This document shows positions 9,025-18,032 of a stretch of 64,000 nucleotides of DNA, piece after piece. A program made the translations under genes and the position numbers. Where the stretch lies: the NCBI GenBank assembly GCA_947492585.1, contig CANLND010000011.1, forward strand, positions 79,719 through 143,718, written 5' to 3'. Origin of the DNA: an uncultured Paracoccaceae bacterium (GTDB lineage Bacteria > Pseudomonadota > Alphaproteobacteria > Rhodobacterales > Rhodobacteraceae). Numbering within the stretch: the first letter of the stretch is position 1; every line of letters begins with the position of its first letter. The notes beneath the pieces were generated by a model that was not told the DNA's origin, did not search any database, and worked only from the letters and a program-made list of their open reading frames with translations.

Positions 9025-10011
9025 TCAGGCGCCAGCGTCCTTTTCCGCCTCAAACCCTACAGATTTAGGGTCCAAATCGTAATGTGCACTACAGAATTGG
9101 CAATCTGCGGTCACGCGCCCTGCCTCGTTGGTCATGGTTTCGATGTCGCGCGCAGAGTAAATCGACAGGCTTTGGCGCACGCGATCCTCGGAACACGTGC
9201 ATCCAAACCTGACCATCTGCGCGTCGTACACCCGAGGCTGTTCCTCGTGAAACAATCGCACCAGCAAGTCCGAAGGTGTAACCGACGGGCCGATCAGCTC
9301 TAGCTGCTCGACGGTGCCGAGCAGCAGCTTTACCCGGTTCCAGTTTTCTTCGGCATCCCCCGACACCAGATCATCTGCGGTCAGCGATTTACCTTCCCCG
9401 TCCTGATCAGCAACAAACGGCGACGCTTTTGGCATGTGCTGAAGCATCACACCGCCGGCCCGCCAATGCTCCGCAACACCGGGCACGCTGGAACGACCAA
9501 TTTCCAATTTGAATTTGGTGGGCAGCTGTTCAGACTGGGCGAAATACGCCTCAGCACTTGCTGAAATCGAAACAGGGTCCAGCGCGGTCAGACCTTGGTA
9601 AGGTTTGGTCCCCTGTCCTTGATCAATCATCACCGCAAAATAGCCGCTGCCGACTTGCTCATACGATGTGCCATCGGTCAGGCGCTCCGCGTCAAAGCTG
9701 GCGTAGGCCCGGATGCGCGCGGGCTCGCCTTCGTTTTGCGGAGCGTAGTAATCAGTCGCGATCATCCTCACGGGGCCGTTTGATTGCACTTGCAGCGACA
9801 GTTTCCACTGTAGCTTTACCGTCTGACCGATCAATGCTGTCAACAATGCCATCTCAGCCACAAGGGCTTCGACGGCCGGCGGGTAGTCGTGTTGTTTCAA
9901 GATACCATCCAAGACACCATCCAACCGCGCCACGCGGCCGCGCATATCGGAGGCATCAAGCTGGAAGGGCAGGACAGTATCGTCCCACGCGATTTTCGAA
10001 CCAAGGGTCAT
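9025..10011 (-). CDS. hslO: Hsp33 redox-regulated chaperone
   Basis: A 328-residue cytoplasmic holdase that is switched on by disulfide formation under oxidative stress. The C-terminal zinc-binding redox switch is visible as FGCTCSEDRV followed about 35 residues later by DCQFCSAHY, giving the CxC...CxxC set of four cysteines. The N-terminal part contains the typical GYFAVMIDQG and LGTVEQLELI segments. It is the first gene of the minus-strand set hslO-NUDIX-cca and is divergent from the NUDIX gene at 10090, with 78 bases between them. Confidence 0.93.
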   Translation of the reverse strand: MTLGSKIAWDDTVLPFQLDASDMRGRVARLDGVLDGILKQHDYPPAVEALVAEMALLTALIGQTVKLQWKLSLQVQSNGPVRMIATDYYAPQNEGEPARIRAYASFDAERLTDGTSYEQVGSGYFAVMIDQGQGTKPYQGLTALDPVSISASAEAYFAQSEQLPTKFKLEIGRSSVPGVAEHWRAGGVMLQHMPKASPFVADQDGEGKSLTADDLVSGDAEENWNRVKLLLGTVEQLELIGPSVTPSDLLVRLFHEEQPRVYDAQMVRFGCTCSEDRVRQSLSIYSARDIETMTNEAGRVTADCQFCSAHYDLDPKSVGFEAEKDAGA

Positions 10012-10089
10012 GGGGTTTCCTTAAAGGCCGGAGATTGGCATATCGGCCCTATATAAGGTGAGCCACGCAATTGGGAAGAGGGCAGTACG

Positions 10090-10536
10090 ATGATCCGTCG
10101 ATTTGGTGATCCCGCACGGGATGACATACGCTACAAACTGCGGCACGGCGTCTATGCCCTATTGCCCCGCGACGGTCAGGTTCTGATCACCTGCCAAATG
10201 GCCGACAAGCCAGACCTTCAATTGCCCGGCGGCGGCATTGATCCCGGTGAATCGCCCCTCGCAGCGCTGCATCGCGAAGTCTTTGAGGAAACCGGGTGGT
10301 CCATTGCGGCGCCGCGTCGTTTGGGCGCCTTTCGCCGGTTCGTCTTTATGCCAGAATATGATCTGTGGGCTGAAAAGCTGTGCCAGATATATGTGGCGCA
10401 CCCTGCACGCCGCCTTGGCCCCCCGCGCGAAGCCGGACATCTGGCCGTCTGGACAGATCCGGAAATCGCGGTGAGCAATTTGGGCAATGCTGGAGACCGG
10501 CATTTCGCAAAAACCTATTTCGGCCTGCCGCGCTGA
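10090..10536 (+). CDS. NUDIX hydrolase
   Basis: A 148-residue single-domain protein with a complete NUDIX box (GGIDPGESPLAALHREVFEE followed by TG), so it should hydrolyse a nucleoside diphosphate linked to another moiety. The substrate is not evident. It lacks the CoA-pyrophosphatase signature of the neighbour at 8403. In alphaproteobacteria, small NUDIX proteins like this are often annotated MutT-like, but nothing here proves 8-oxo-dGTP specificity. It converges with the receiver-PP2C gene, leaving a 12-base gap. Confidence 0.85.
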   Translation: MIRRFGDPARDDIRYKLRHGVYALLPRDGQVLITCQMADKPDLQLPGGGIDPGESPLAALHREVFEETGWSIAAPRRLGAFRRFVFMPEYDLWAEKLCQIYVAHPARRLGPPREAGHLAVWTDPEIAVSNLGNAGDRHFAKTYFGLPR

Positions 10537-10548
10537 ACGGCCAACCCG

Positions 10549-11826
10549 TTAGGGTTCTTGATTAAATTCAAACAAAGTGGCCGACACATCGTCTTCCAAT
10601 CCGTGTTCTTTGCTCATGACTTGGGTAAGGTTCCAATACAGTTCATCCAAGAACTCTTTGCCATCTTGCCGCGTATCGCATTTGCGTACCAAATCCAGCA
10701 GGCCCTCATCATCCAGCATTTCACCGTTTTCCAACCGCGCTTCGGTGAAGCCATCAGAATACAACAACAGCCGATCACCCGGCTGCAAATGTAACTCTTC
10801 CTGTGAATAGGCAATGTCCGGCACCAGTCCGACGGGAACACCACCCTGCCCAATGAATTCTGCCGTCCCATCATTGCGCAACAACAGCGGATGAGGATGC
10901 CCGGCCTGTACCAATTTCAACAGGCCGCTGCGCAGATCCACGATGCAGTACGCCATTGTGAAGTATTCTTCGATGCCAGTGTCAGCGATCAGCCGGGCGT
11001 TCAGAATGCTGGCCACATCATCGGGCCGTTTCAGCGCGTAATATCGGTTGAACCGTTTCTCCATCGCGACATTCTGTTCGAAGTGAGTCGACGACAAATA
11101 GCCACCCAACCGCGCTGTCATCATGGCAGAGGTGATACCGTGCCCGGAGACATCGATTGAATAAAATCCAAGACGATTTTCCCCCGGCGAGAACATCCCC
11201 ACCAGATCACCGCCGATATGGCCGCAGGGTTTCAGCAGCAAACTAACATTTGATTCGCCAAATTCCCGTGACAATTCGGGAACCAAGGATTCTTGGATTT
11301 TGCGGGCCTGCATCAAGTCCTTGTCGATTGCATCATAGACGCGCTGCAATTCGTCGAGGGTTTCAGACACAATGCGGTTCTTTTCTGACAGCTCACGCTG
11401 CATCCGCAAAATTCGTTCACCTGCCGAAATCCGCGCCCTCAGCTCATCCGAGCTGACCGGTTTGGTCAGAAAATCATCCGCGCCGGAATGCAGACCCTCG
11501 GCGACTTCATTCTTTTCGCTCTTGGAGGTCAGTAGGATGAAATAGCTATAACTATCTGAGCCTTGCTTGCGAAGTTCGCGGCAAAACTCCAACCCATTCA
11601 TACCGGGCATCATCCAATCACTAAGGATCAGATCTGGAGGACTCGCCTGACAAATTTCCATAGCTGTTTCGCCGCTGTCCGCTTCGACAACGTCAAAACC
11701 CCATTTCTTTAGGGACGCAACAAGGATTCTTCGTTGCAGGCGACTGTCGTCGACCACAAGGACGCGCCGTATCGATCCGGTCATCGCATTCGGATCCACG
11801 TCATCAATTTGACTGTCTGGCAGCAC
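10549..11826 (-). CDS. Response regulator with PP2C/SpoIIE-type phosphatase output
   Basis: A 425-residue two-domain signalling protein. Residues about 20-140 are a receiver: acidic pocket VVDDS, phosphoacceptor Asp70 in LILSDWMMPGMNG, and Lys122 in LTKP. A coiled-coil linker (about 130-175) leads to a SpoIIE/PP2C phosphatase domain with GGDLVGMF, FYSIDVSGHGITSAMMTARL and LLLYSDGFTEA, where the metal-binding aspartates are present. This is the RsbU/RbaY type of regulator that dephosphorylates an anti-sigma-factor antagonist. I take the GTG at 11826, which has GAGG eight bases upstream; an ATG at 11784 is an alternative. It is divergent from an Hpt gene that could supply phosphate. Confidence 0.88.
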   Translation of the reverse strand: MLPDSQIDDVDPNAMTGSIRRVLVVDDSRLQRRILVASLKKWGFDVVEADSGETAMEICQASPPDLILSDWMMPGMNGLEFCRELRKQGSDSYSYFILLTSKSEKNEVAEGLHSGADDFLTKPVSSDELRARISAGERILRMQRELSEKNRIVSETLDELQRVYDAIDKDLMQARKIQESLVPELSREFGESNVSLLLKPCGHIGGDLVGMFSPGENRLGFYSIDVSGHGITSAMMTARLGGYLSSTHFEQNVAMEKRFNRYYALKRPDDVASILNARLIADTGIEEYFTMAYCIVDLRSGLLKLVQAGHPHPLLLRNDGTAEFIGQGGVPVGLVPDIAYSQEELHLQPGDRLLLYSDGFTEARLENGEMLDDEGLLDLVRKCDTRQDGKEFLDELYWNLTQVMSKEHGLEDDVSATLFEFNQEP

Positions 11827-11998
11827 CTGAGATACCTCGTTACAAGCTGCGGTACGTTATTCTTCACGTGGTACTATCCCGCCAGAGATTTAATAGTTCA
11901 TGAAATTTAAAACTTTAACGAGCACGTACTTTCATCTTAATTTTACCGTTGTCAAACTATGATCAGAGCGGTTTCGGGAGCAAAGCGGAAGAGCAGGT

Positions 11999-12322
11999 AT
12001 GATTGATTGGCCACGTGTAACAGAGCTAAGGGATGAAATAGGCGCAGAAGACTTTGAAGAGGTTGTAGAAATCTTTTTAGAAGAAGTCGAAGGCGTCATC
12101 GAAAAGTTGCGAGATGGTGACCGCAGCGCCCTGGAACAAGATCTGCATTTTTTGAAAGGCAGCGCCCTGAATTTGGGATTTCAGGATTTTTCATCCACCT
12201 GCCAAGATGGAGAGCACCGTTCCTCACAAGGGGACGCAGGCGCTGTTGATCTAAGCGAGGTCGTCGGGCTTTATGAAAGTTCCAAAACTGCATTTCTGGC
12301 TGAACTGCCGACGCGGTTCTAA
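11999..12322 (+). CDS. Hpt (histidine phosphotransfer) domain protein
   Basis: A 107-residue helical protein consisting only of an Hpt domain. The phosphorylatable histidine is His50 in DLHFLKGSALNLGF, with the usual acidic helix before it (EDFEEVVEIFLEEVEGVIEKL). It carries phosphate between histidine kinases and receivers. It faces the receiver-PP2C gene across a 172-base intergenic region, which suggests that the two are partners. It converges with ilvA, with 13 bases between the stops. Confidence 0.85.
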   Translation: MIDWPRVTELRDEIGAEDFEEVVEIFLEEVEGVIEKLRDGDRSALEQDLHFLKGSALNLGFQDFSSTCQDGEHRSSQGDAGAVDLSEVVGLYESSKTAFLAELPTRF

Positions 12323-12335
12323 CCAAAACCTGCTC

Positions 12336-13574
12336 TTAGATAACAAATTGCACCATGGTTTCGTCGTTGGTGATGTCGGTAAACGTCATGCCGGCGTCAT
12401 CCAGGCGCGCAAACAACTGCACGAAATTTCCAGGCGCCTGTGTTTCAATACCAATCAGGACCGAGCCAAAGTTACGCGCGGATTTTTTCATATACTCAAA
12501 CCGCGTGATATTGTCGTCCGGCCCTAACAGCTCAAGAAAATCTTTGAGCGCCCCTGGACGCTGCGGCAGGCGCAGAACAAAATATTTCTTCAACCCGGCG
12601 TACCGCTGTGCACGCTCTTTTACCTCGGGCAAGCGTTCGAAATCAAAATTGCCCCCTGACGTGAGGCAAACGACGGTTTTACCACGCAAATAGGCCTGAA
12701 TGTCCTCGATCGCCTCGATCGCCAGCGCGCCGGCCGGTTCCAACACAATGCCTTCCAAATTCAGCATTTCCACGATGGTATGGCACACCCGGTCTTCAGA
12801 GATCGCAATGGTGTCTGAGATATGGATATGCTTCAGCAGCTCAAACGGACGGTCGCCAATACGTCCAACCGCCGCGCCGTCAACAAACGTATCAACCTTG
12901 TCCAGCGCCACCGGCTGATGCGCCATCAGTGCGGCGCGCAAACACGCCCCGCCAGCTGGTTCGACGAGAATGCTATGGGCGCGATCACCAAAATAGCTAA
13001 CCACACCAGACGACATGCCGCCACCGCCAACAGGCAAGATCACATGATCAGGTGCGCGGCCCAGCTGCTGTTCGATTTCAACGGCAATGGAGGCTTGACC
13101 CTCAATCACATCGTCATCGTCAAATGGTGACAAGAAATGCCCGCCGTTTTGGGCACACCATTTCTGCGCCTCCGCCAGACAGACATCAAAGTAGTCGCCA
13201 ATCAGGTGTATCTTGACGTGATCCCCGCCAAACATCTGGGTTTTCTGAATCTTCTGCTGCGGCGTTGTCACCGGCATAAAGATCACGCCCTGTTTGCCCA
13301 TCTGTTTGCACATAAAAGCAACGCCCTGCGCATGATTGCCGGCCGAGGCGCAGACAAACAGATCCTGATCCGGCTGCTTGCGCATGGCATTCAGCGCGCC
13401 GCGGATTTTATAGGATCGCACCGGGCTGAGATCTTCACGCTTCAGGTAAATGTCGGCGCCAAAGCGTTCGGACAGCAACACATTACGCTGCAACGGCGTG
13501 ACGGGGAACACATCGCGCATGGCCGCTTCGGCAGCGCGGGCGCGGGTTTCAAAAGAGGGCTTGGGATCTGTCAT
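12336..13574 (-). CDS. ilvA: Threonine ammonia-lyase (threonine dehydratase)
   Basis: A 412-residue PLP enzyme that deaminates L-threonine to 2-oxobutanoate, the first step of isoleucine synthesis. The PLP lysine is Lys56 in SYKIRGA. SAGNHAQG and the glycine loop PVGGGGMSSG bind the cofactor. The last 80 residues (FVLRLPQRPGALKDFLELLG) form a single ACT-like regulatory domain, the short form rather than the two-domain E. coli type. The leader between this gene and the membrane-protein gene upstream can form a hairpin reported separately. A serine/threonine dehydratase role in catabolism cannot be excluded. Confidence 0.9.
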   Translation of the reverse strand: MTDPKPSFETRARAAEAAMRDVFPVTPLQRNVLLSERFGADIYLKREDLSPVRSYKIRGALNAMRKQPDQDLFVCASAGNHAQGVAFMCKQMGKQGVIFMPVTTPQQKIQKTQMFGGDHVKIHLIGDYFDVCLAEAQKWCAQNGGHFLSPFDDDDVIEGQASIAVEIEQQLGRAPDHVILPVGGGGMSSGVVSYFGDRAHSILVEPAGGACLRAALMAHQPVALDKVDTFVDGAAVGRIGDRPFELLKHIHISDTIAISEDRVCHTIVEMLNLEGIVLEPAGALAIEAIEDIQAYLRGKTVVCLTSGGNFDFERLPEVKERAQRYAGLKKYFVLRLPQRPGALKDFLELLGPDDNITRFEYMKKSARNFGSVLIGIETQAPGNFVQLFARLDDAGMTFTDITNDETMVQFVI

Positions 13575-13616
13575 GCCCCTTGGTGGCGCAAGCCTGCCCC
13601 GGAGGCAAGGGGCAGG
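13575..13616 (-). promoter_or_regulatory. ilvA leader hairpin with competing pairing to start region
   Basis: On the minus strand, CCTGCCCC pairs with GGGGCAGG (13609-13616 with 13593-13600; 8 bp, 8-base loop). The same arm can instead pair with the purine stretch just before the ilvA ATG: the strand reads GCCCCTT at 13607-13613 and AAGGGGC at 13575-13581, a 7-base complement. The purine stretch is only one base from the ATG, which weakens the idea that it is the Shine-Dalgarno sequence. Confidence 0.35.
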
Positions 13617-13640
13617 TGCAAAGCATACGGAAGAATACCG

Positions 13641-14378
13641 TTAGGATAGAGGACGTCCTTCGACGTAGTGGCCGTAGAGTGTGGTGATAATACTGACGTT
13701 CACCAATCCCCAAGTCGCGTGTACCAATATGACCAACACTTCGCCAGTCAATGATGAACCCAATACTGGCGCCAAGCGCTGCTCAACTAAGTGAGTTGCG
13801 ATAGATGAAATCAGCGCAAGAACCAAAATTGCGCCGGTTGACCCACGCGTTGCATCCCAAGCCTCTGCAAAGCGAAGCGGTTTGCCAATCGCAGCAGCTG
13901 GGAGAACCAAGGCCACCCTGTAAAATATACAAGTCATAATCACGCCCACAACGACTGGAACAATAACAAGCCCTAAACCTCCAGATGTCACGAAAGGCAG
14001 CACTAGAAACAACAAAGGAAACGCTACGACCGCCAACAAAAGCCCCAGCAAAAAAGCACGCCCAAAATATGCTAAGATCCTGTCAATTTTTATTGCAGGC
14101 AAGAGAATTGAGCCACGCTCTTCCAACAGCACATAGCGATGCCAAGCGGTAGTTGCCCAGACGAGCAGGAAAAAAACCATCAGGACCGAAGGCACCGCCA
14201 AAAGCGCAATTTGCCCTGGAGACAACGTCCCAATGCTAGAACGTTCTAACCACATGGATATGATAATAAACCACAACGCCGCTATCCCGCCCAACGGCAA
14301 GATAATCTTCAAAGCGTGTGGAAAATTGCGAAACACCATCGCGACCGAATGTTTAAAAATATTGAAACCATGCATCAT
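13641..14378 (-). CDS. Multi-pass membrane protein of unknown function
   Basis: A 245-residue protein with about six hydrophobic helices, for example near residues 22-44, 56-80, 105-155, 185-200 and 215-235, and no recognised catalytic motif. Its start (MMHGF) has a strong AAGGAG six bases upstream. It ends 66 bases before ilvA on the same strand and could be co-transcribed with it. I do not recognise the family; general resemblance is to uncharacterised DUF-type membrane proteins of roseobacters. No function is inferred. Confidence 0.75.
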   Translation of the reverse strand: MMHGFNIFKHSVAMVFRNFPHALKIILPLGGIAALWFIIISMWLERSSIGTLSPGQIALLAVPSVLMVFFLLVWATTAWHRYVLLEERGSILLPAIKIDRILAYFGRAFLLGLLLAVVAFPLLFLVLPFVTSGGLGLVIVPVVVGVIMTCIFYRVALVLPAAAIGKPLRFAEAWDATRGSTGAILVLALISSIATHLVEQRLAPVLGSSLTGEVLVILVHATWGLVNVSIITTLYGHYVEGRPLS

Positions 14379-14506
14379 GGCTCTCCTTAACTTTCTTCAA
14401 AATCTTCGCGCACCATAAGGCTATTTCAACTGCCGAAAACCCTAATTTCCTTGCCTTGCTGGTCAAAACGAGCTACGGCGCATACGTTCTGACTGAGAGG
14501 AAAACC

Positions 14507-15733
14507 ATGTCCGCGCCCAAGAAAGTTGTGCTCGCCTACTCCGGCGGCCTCGACACCTCGATCATCCTGAAATGGCTGCAGACCGAATATGGCTGCGAAG
14601 TTGTCACCTTCACCGCTGACCTGGGTCAGGGCGAAGAGCTGGAACCAGCCCGCGAAAAGGCTGTGACGCTGGGGATCAAACCCGAAAACATCCATATCGA
14701 AGACCTGCGCGAAGAGTTCGTGCGTGACTTTGTTTTCCCGATGTTCCGCGCCAACGCGCAGTACGAAGGCCTGTATTTGCTGGGCACCTCGATCGCGCGT
14801 CCGCTTATTTCTAAGCGTTTGATCGAAATCGCCGAAGCCTGCGGTGCAGATGCTGTGTCCCATGGGGCAACCGGCAAGGGCAACGACCAGGTACGTTTTG
14901 AACTGGCCGCCTATGCGTTGAACCCCGATATCGCGGTGATCGCACCATGGCGTGAATGGGATCTGGGCAGCCGGACCAAGCTGATCGAATTTGCGGAAAA
15001 ACACCAGATTCCGATCGCAAAAGACAAACGTGGCGAGGCGCCATTCTCAGTTGATGCAAATCTATTGCACACATCTTCTGAGGGTAAGGTTCTGGAAGAT
15101 CCCGCCGTGGACGCGCCCGATTATGTGTACCAGCGTTCAGTTAACCCCGAAGACGCGCCTGATACGCCAGAATTCATCGAAGTTGGCTTTGAAAAAGGCG
15201 ATGCCGTCAGCATCAATGGCGAAGCGATGAGCCCAGCCACCATCCTGACCGCGCTGAACGAATACGGCCGCAAGCACGGCATCGGCCGTCTGGATCTGGT
15301 CGAAGGTCGCTATGTTGGGATGAAGTCGCGCGGCATCTATGAGACCCCCGGCGGCACCCTGCTGTTGGAAGCACACCGTGGCATCGAATCCATCACCATG
15401 GACCGTGGCGCAATGCACCTCAAAGATGAGCTGATGCCAAAATACGCCGAGCTGATCTACAACGGCTACTGGTACTCTCCCGAGCGTGAGATGCTGCAGG
15501 CGGCGATTGATGCCAGCCAAGAGCATGTCACCGGCACCGTACGTCTGAAGCTCTATAAAGGTCTGGCCCGCACCGTAGGTCGCTGGTCTGATCACAGTCT
15601 TTACTCCGAAGAGCACGTGACCTTTGAAGAAGACATGGGCGCCTATGATCAGACTGACGCTGCGGGCTTTATCCAGCTGAACGCGCTGCGTCTGAAACTG
15701 ATCGCAAAGCGCAATCAGCGCGTCGCAAAGTAA
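14507..15733 (+). CDS. argG: Argininosuccinate synthase
   Basis: A 408-residue enzyme that joins citrulline and aspartate with ATP in arginine synthesis. The N-terminal ATP-pyrophosphatase loop is [28 protein letters not shown] and the conserved [11 protein letters not shown] segment follow in order. The ATG at 14507 has GAGAGGA six bases upstream, and the longer reading begins at a weak TTG. It stands alone, divergent from the membrane-protein gene, with 128 bases of upstream DNA in which I could not define a promoter. A strong hairpin follows the stop. Confidence 0.95.
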   Translation: MSAPKKVVLAYSGGLDTSIILKWLQTEYGCEVVTFTADLGQGEELEPAREKAVTLGIKPENIHIEDLREEFVRDFVFPMFRANAQYEGLYLLGTSIARPLISKRLIEIAEACGADAVSHGATGKGNDQVRFELAAYALNPDIAVIAPWREWDLGSRTKLIEFAEKHQIPIAKDKRGEAPFSVDANLLHTSSEGKVLEDPAVDAPDYVYQRSVNPEDAPDTPEFIEVGFEKGDAVSINGEAMSPATILTALNEYGRKHGIGRLDLVEGRYVGMKSRGIYETPGGTLLLEAHRGIESITMDRGAMHLKDELMPKYAELIYNGYWYSPEREMLQAAIDASQEHVTGTVRLKLYKGLARTVGRWSDHSLYSEEHVTFEEDMGAYDQTDAAGFIQLNALRLKLIAKRNQRVAK

Positions 15734-15742
15734 GAATTCCAA

Positions 15743-15773
15743 CAACGCCCCATGGTTTACTGTTGGGGCGTTG
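15743..15773 (+). terminator. Hairpin after argG
   Basis: CAACGCCCCA (15743-15752) pairs perfectly with TGGGGCGTTG (15764-15773), 11-base loop, starting nine bases after the argG stop. No T tract follows, so termination would be imperfect or need Rho. Confidence 0.55.
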
Positions 15774-15885
15774 CAATCAACGCTTGCATGGTCGTGCCAT
15801 GTGTTGAATGGTCCGCTCAATACGGGCCGCGGGATTTTACGCGGTTTTTATCGAGACACATTCATCCCATATTTTTGGACAAGAC

Positions 15886-16908
15886 ATGCACGACCAATCA
15901 CACACCGAAACTTTTGAATTCAGAGGCAATGCCAAAGACTATTTTGGCATCTGGATCGTCAACGTCCTGTTGTCGATTGTAACCTTTGGGATTTATTCCG
16001 CATGGGCCAAGGTCCGCACCAAGAAGTATTTTTATCAAAACACCTATGTCGCTGGACGCAACTTTGACTATCACGCCACTGGTGGGCAAATTTTCAAAGG
16101 TCGCCTGATCGTCGGCGCTGCACTTGTTGTATATTCACTGTTGGCAACGTTCTCACCAGCCATCGCACTTATTTTGGCCCTCCTTGTCTTTGCGATTGGC
16201 CCTGTGTTGATCATAAACAGCGCTAAATTTAATGCCCGAAATTCAAGCTGGGCCAACGTCCGTTTCAATTTTGACTGCAAAACCGGCGACGCCTATTGGG
16301 CCTATATGGCGATGCCCATGCTGGTCGCTCTCAGCCTATATACCTGCCTGCCCTTTCTTACGCGGGCCATGAACCGGTTTGGCATCAACGGACACAGCCT
16401 CGGCAAAACACGTTTCTCATTCGAAAGCCCCATTGGTCCGTTTTACAAGGCCTTCTTGGCCGCCGCGGTGTTCTTCATTGCGGGCTTTGTTGGCTTTTTT
16501 TGGGTCATCTTTGACCCAACAACACTGCATCCGCCAACACCTGAGAGCATGGTGTTGGGCTATCTGATCTTGCTGCCAGCATTCGTCATCGGCGGCATTC
16601 TGTATCAAGCCATGATCCGCAACCATATCGTCGGCAATACAAAACTGGGCCCACATGGCTTTGCTTCGACTTTCACCGTTGCAGGCTTGTTCAAGTTGGC
16701 CTTTACCAACCTCTTGATCACAGTGTGTTCTTTGGGGCTGTTGCTTCCATGGGCACAGGTGCGCATGCATCGCTATTTTGCGGCGAATACCCATGCGCTG
16801 CCTGACGGCACGATCGATGACTTCCACGGCGAAATCATCAAGGATCAAGGCGCCATTGGCGACGCCTATTCGGATATCGAAGGCATTGATCTGGGCCTTA
16901 GCATCTGA
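15886..16908 (+). CDS. DUF898 (YjgN-like) membrane protein
   Basis: About 340 residues with several hydrophobic helices and the hallmark DUF898 repeats: FRGNAKDYFGIWIVNVLLSI with YSAWAKVRTKKYF near the N-terminus, and LPWAQVRMHRYFAANT near the C-terminus. The ATG at 15886 gives the start that matches the conserved FRGN segment and has GGACAAG upstream. Function of the family is unknown. Its stop overlaps the start of a zinc metallopeptidase by one base (TGATG), so translation is probably coupled and the two proteins likely act together in the membrane. Confidence 0.8.
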   Translation: MHDQSHTETFEFRGNAKDYFGIWIVNVLLSIVTFGIYSAWAKVRTKKYFYQNTYVAGRNFDYHATGGQIFKGRLIVGAALVVYSLLATFSPAIALILALLVFAIGPVLIINSAKFNARNSSWANVRFNFDCKTGDAYWAYMAMPMLVALSLYTCLPFLTRAMNRFGINGHSLGKTRFSFESPIGPFYKAFLAAAVFFIAGFVGFFWVIFDPTTLHPPTPESMVLGYLILLPAFVIGGILYQAMIRNHIVGNTKLGPHGFASTFTVAGLFKLAFTNLLITVCSLGLLLPWAQVRMHRYFAANTHALPDGTIDDFHGEIIKDQGAIGDAYSDIEGIDLGLSI

Positions 16909-17954
16909 TGGCAGGCAGCCACACGACATTGAAGGGCCAGGGATACTACCCTGGCTCTTCGCGACAGTTTGAAGCCTACCTTCAACTGGATGAAGCCTCC
17001 GGTCGCTGGTCTTTTTGGAATGCCGATGATGCCACTATGGTTCTGTCCTGTACCCAGGATCAAATCACGTTAGACAATACCGCGGGCAGCGGACCCAGAC
17101 ATGTGCACCTGCCCGACAACTGGTTGTTTCTCACCACAGACCCAAAGCTCTCGATGTTGGCGCATGAACCGGTAATGTCACGTCTGTTGCGCCGCATGGA
17201 ACAATTCCACCCCAGATTGATCACCTTTGTTATCGCAACTCTCGGCGCGACATGGTTGGTCTGGAAATATGGCATTGGAATATTGGTGGCGATTGCGGTC
17301 TTCTTGACCCCGGACGTCGTGCGCACATCAATGAACGCCGGCAGCCTTAAATCCATCGATTTGTTTATGGCTGAACCAAGCACGCTGGAAACCACCCAGC
17401 AAGACCAACAGCGTCGGATTTTTGCGAAACTTGCAGCACAGCTCCCGCCATCAGATCAAGAACATCTGGCTCTGGAGTTCCGCGAGATGCCAGGGCTTGG
17501 CCCCAATGCGCTGGCCTTGCCCGGGGGGACTATTGTCCTAACCGACGCGCTTGTCACAGCATATGGCGACGATGAGGATTTGATTGCTGGAATCATCGGC
17601 CATGAAATGGGTCATGTGATAGAGGATCACTCTCTAAAACAGCTGTATCGCTCACTTTCGGTCTACGTTTTGATTGCGCTGATCGCTGGGGATGTGGGGC
17701 CCATTTTGGAAGATCTCACGCTTGAGGGACAACTTTTGCTGCAACTGTCGTTTTCACGGGAACATGAACGGGATGCGGACGCCTTTGGTGTAAACCTCGT
17801 GTCACAGGCCGGGTATGATCCACATGGTTTGGCGCGGTTCTTTGAGGAAATCTCAGAACATGACCCAGACAACAGCTGGTTTTCGACACATCCAAACAGC
17901 ACCGAGCGGCAAGATGCGATTGAGCGGCACATCCGCGAGCATATGGACAGATAA
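16908..17954 (+). CDS. M48-family zinc metallopeptidase, membrane-anchored
   Basis: A 348-residue protein. The N-terminal 100 residues are soluble-looking, with a hydrophobic segment around 105-135. The peptidase part follows, with GIIGHEMGHVIEDH (zinc ligands His232 and His236, catalytic Glu233) and the third ligand in REHERDADAFG. The domain resembles the BepA/LoiP type of M48 peptidase, which works on envelope proteins. It is translationally coupled to the DUF898 gene. An imperfect hairpin (GACCC...GGGTC, 17956-17980) follows the stop directly and may terminate the pair. Confidence 0.85.
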   Translation: MAGSHTTLKGQGYYPGSSRQFEAYLQLDEASGRWSFWNADDATMVLSCTQDQITLDNTAGSGPRHVHLPDNWLFLTTDPKLSMLAHEPVMSRLLRRMEQFHPRLITFVIATLGATWLVWKYGIGILVAIAVFLTPDVVRTSMNAGSLKSIDLFMAEPSTLETTQQDQQRRIFAKLAAQLPPSDQEHLALEFREMPGLGPNALALPGGTIVLTDALVTAYGDDEDLIAGIIGHEMGHVIEDHSLKQLYRSLSVYVLIALIAGDVGPILEDLTLEGQLLLQLSFSREHERDADAFGVNLVSQAGYDPHGLARFFEEISEHDPDNSWFSTHPNSTERQDAIERHIREHMDR

Positions 17955-17989
17955 AGACCCGTCACAGTGCCGTGAGGGTCAATTGCAAA

Positions 17990-18031
17990 GCTCGGGCTTC
18001 TCTGACCTATATATGTCAGGAGGGCCCGAGC
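17990..18031 (+). promoter_or_regulatory. Nested hairpin enclosing the msrA ribosome binding site
   Basis: GCTCGGGC (17990-17997) pairs perfectly with GCCCGAGC (18024-18031), ending one base before the msrA ATG. An inner stem CTGAC/GTCAG (18002-18006/18015-18019) closes an AT-rich loop. The AGGAGG Shine-Dalgarno (18018-18023) lies between and partly within the two stems, so the structure should limit ribosome access. Confidence 0.55.
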
Positions 18032-18032
18032 A

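Noticed and set aside
11861-11876. CACGTG-centred sequence upstream of the receiver-PP2C gene as a third parS
   Set aside because: About five mismatches to parS outside the CACGTG core.
15137-15820. A 227-codon frame antisense to argG
   Set aside because: Lies wholly over a clear argG; composition and lack of motifs mark it as a shadow frame.
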